A DNA stretch of 64,000 nt from Zooshikella sp050749885 (GTDB lineage: Bacteria > Pseudomonadota > Gammaproteobacteria > Pseudomonadales > Zooshikellaceae). Below, piece after piece: positions 63,541-64,000 of the stretch; position 1 is the stretch's first letter; each line of letters begins with the position of its first letter. Under the pieces are notes generated by a model. That model was not told the origin of the DNA. It saw only the letters and a list, made by a program, of their open reading frames with translations, and did no database searches. The translations under genes were made by a program, and so were the position numbers. The stretch is taken from assembly GCF_050749885.1 (NCBI RefSeq), contig NZ_JBOIUB010000004.1, forward strand, positions 186,001 through 250,000, given 5' to 3'.

Positions 63541-64000
63541 ATGACTTTTTCAGTGAAATTAGCAAATCCTCGTGGCTTTTGTGCTGGTGTTGATCGAGCT
63601 ATAGCCATTGTTAATAGAGCATTGGAGCTATTTGAGCCACCCATCTACGTACGTCATGAAGTTGTTCATAACAAATTTGTGGTGGATGATTTACGGGCTC
63701 GTGGTGCAGTATTTGTTGATGAGCTGGATGAAGTACCTAATGGTATGATTGTTATTTTTAGCGCTCATGGTGTATCAAAAGCTGTTCAGCAACAAGCAAA
63801 AGCAAGAGGGCTAAAAGTTTTTGATGCGACCTGTCCATTAGTGACAAAAGTTCATATGGAAGTGGCTCGTTATAGTAGGGATGGTTATGAGTGCATATTG
63901 ATTGGTCATAATGGTCATCCAGAAGTTGAGGGAACAATGGGCCAGTTCGATCACAGTTTTGGTGGCCGTATCTATTTGGTTGAAAACGAAAGAGATGTTG
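63541..64000 (+). CDS. ispH: 4-hydroxy-3-methylbut-2-enyl diphosphate reductase, 3' end cut by window edge
   Basis: Last step of the MEP isoprenoid pathway, an iron-sulfur enzyme. The visible 153 residues contain the first cluster Cys in ANPRGFCAGVDRA, the second in FDATCPLV and the substrate His residues in RHEVVHNKFVV and FSAHGVSK and IGHNGHPEVEG. ATG two bases after the fkpB stop, so tightly co-transcribed with it. The remaining half lies beyond 64000. Confidence 0.96.
   Translation, partial: MTFSVKLANPRGFCAGVDRAIAIVNRALELFEPPIYVRHEVVHNKFVVDDLRARGAVFVDELDEVPNGMIVIFSAHGVSKAVQQQAKARGLKVFDATCPLVTKVHMEVARYSRDGYECILIGHNGHPEVEGTMGQFDHSFGGRIYLVENERDV

Overview
The window looks like the chromosome of a marine, possibly host-associated gammaproteobacterium of the Oceanospirillales/Hahellaceae type (Zooshikella or Spartinivicinus-like). 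This is inferred from the AT-rich gammaproteobacterial housekeeping genes, the marine-style hut operon, a Vibrio-type cytolysin, a GbpA-like chitin-active protein and giant DUF4347 surface-protein architecture. The species is not proven. No rRNA, tRNA, CRISPR array, transposase or phage replication/packaging gene was seen.

Layout. 1-2068: a truncated AraC-family regulator diverges from manA. 2069-3357: a small secreted protein of unknown role sits between two inverted copies of a diverged 53-bp repeat, followed by two HutC-like operators. 3358-9189: histidine degradation genes hutI-hutG-hutU-hutH, using the formimidoylglutamase route. 9350-12516: a GNAT/nitrilase fusion, a secreted unknown protein, an orphan PAAR-like protein and a GNAT. 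12840-16459: a four-gene outer-membrane lipoprotein operon including LpoB, the activator of a peptidoglycan synthase. 16559-21891: an unknown beta-rich protein, almost 1 kb of non-coding DNA, a pro-cytolysin of the V. cholerae cytolysin family with a furin-like cleavage site, and a convergent GbpA-like lytic polysaccharide monooxygenase.

22494-41919 is the most interesting region. It holds a periplasmic HlyD-like adaptor, a membrane HlyD adaptor with a cytoplasmic front domain, a site-2-protease-like (M50) membrane protein carrying its own HlyD part, a GNAT, three tail-collar-domain proteins, a DUF6916-like protein, a 3151-residue DUF4347 surface protein with fourteen exactly 477-bp repeats, and a TolC-like outer-membrane lipoprotein. 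There is no ABC ATPase and no phage context. I infer one export and surface-assembly system in which the M50 protein takes the inner-membrane position.

41987-64000 is mostly core genome: rlmG, gor, a hybrid sensor kinase with degenerate ATP-binding motifs, a YuiF/NhaC-type transporter, a GIY-YIG-like protein, ispB divergent from rplU-rpmA-obgE, proB, rpsT, and murJ-ribF-ileS-lspA-fkpB-ispH (ispH cut by the window end). Short inverted repeats built on TATACCC/GGGTATA recur between genes along the window.
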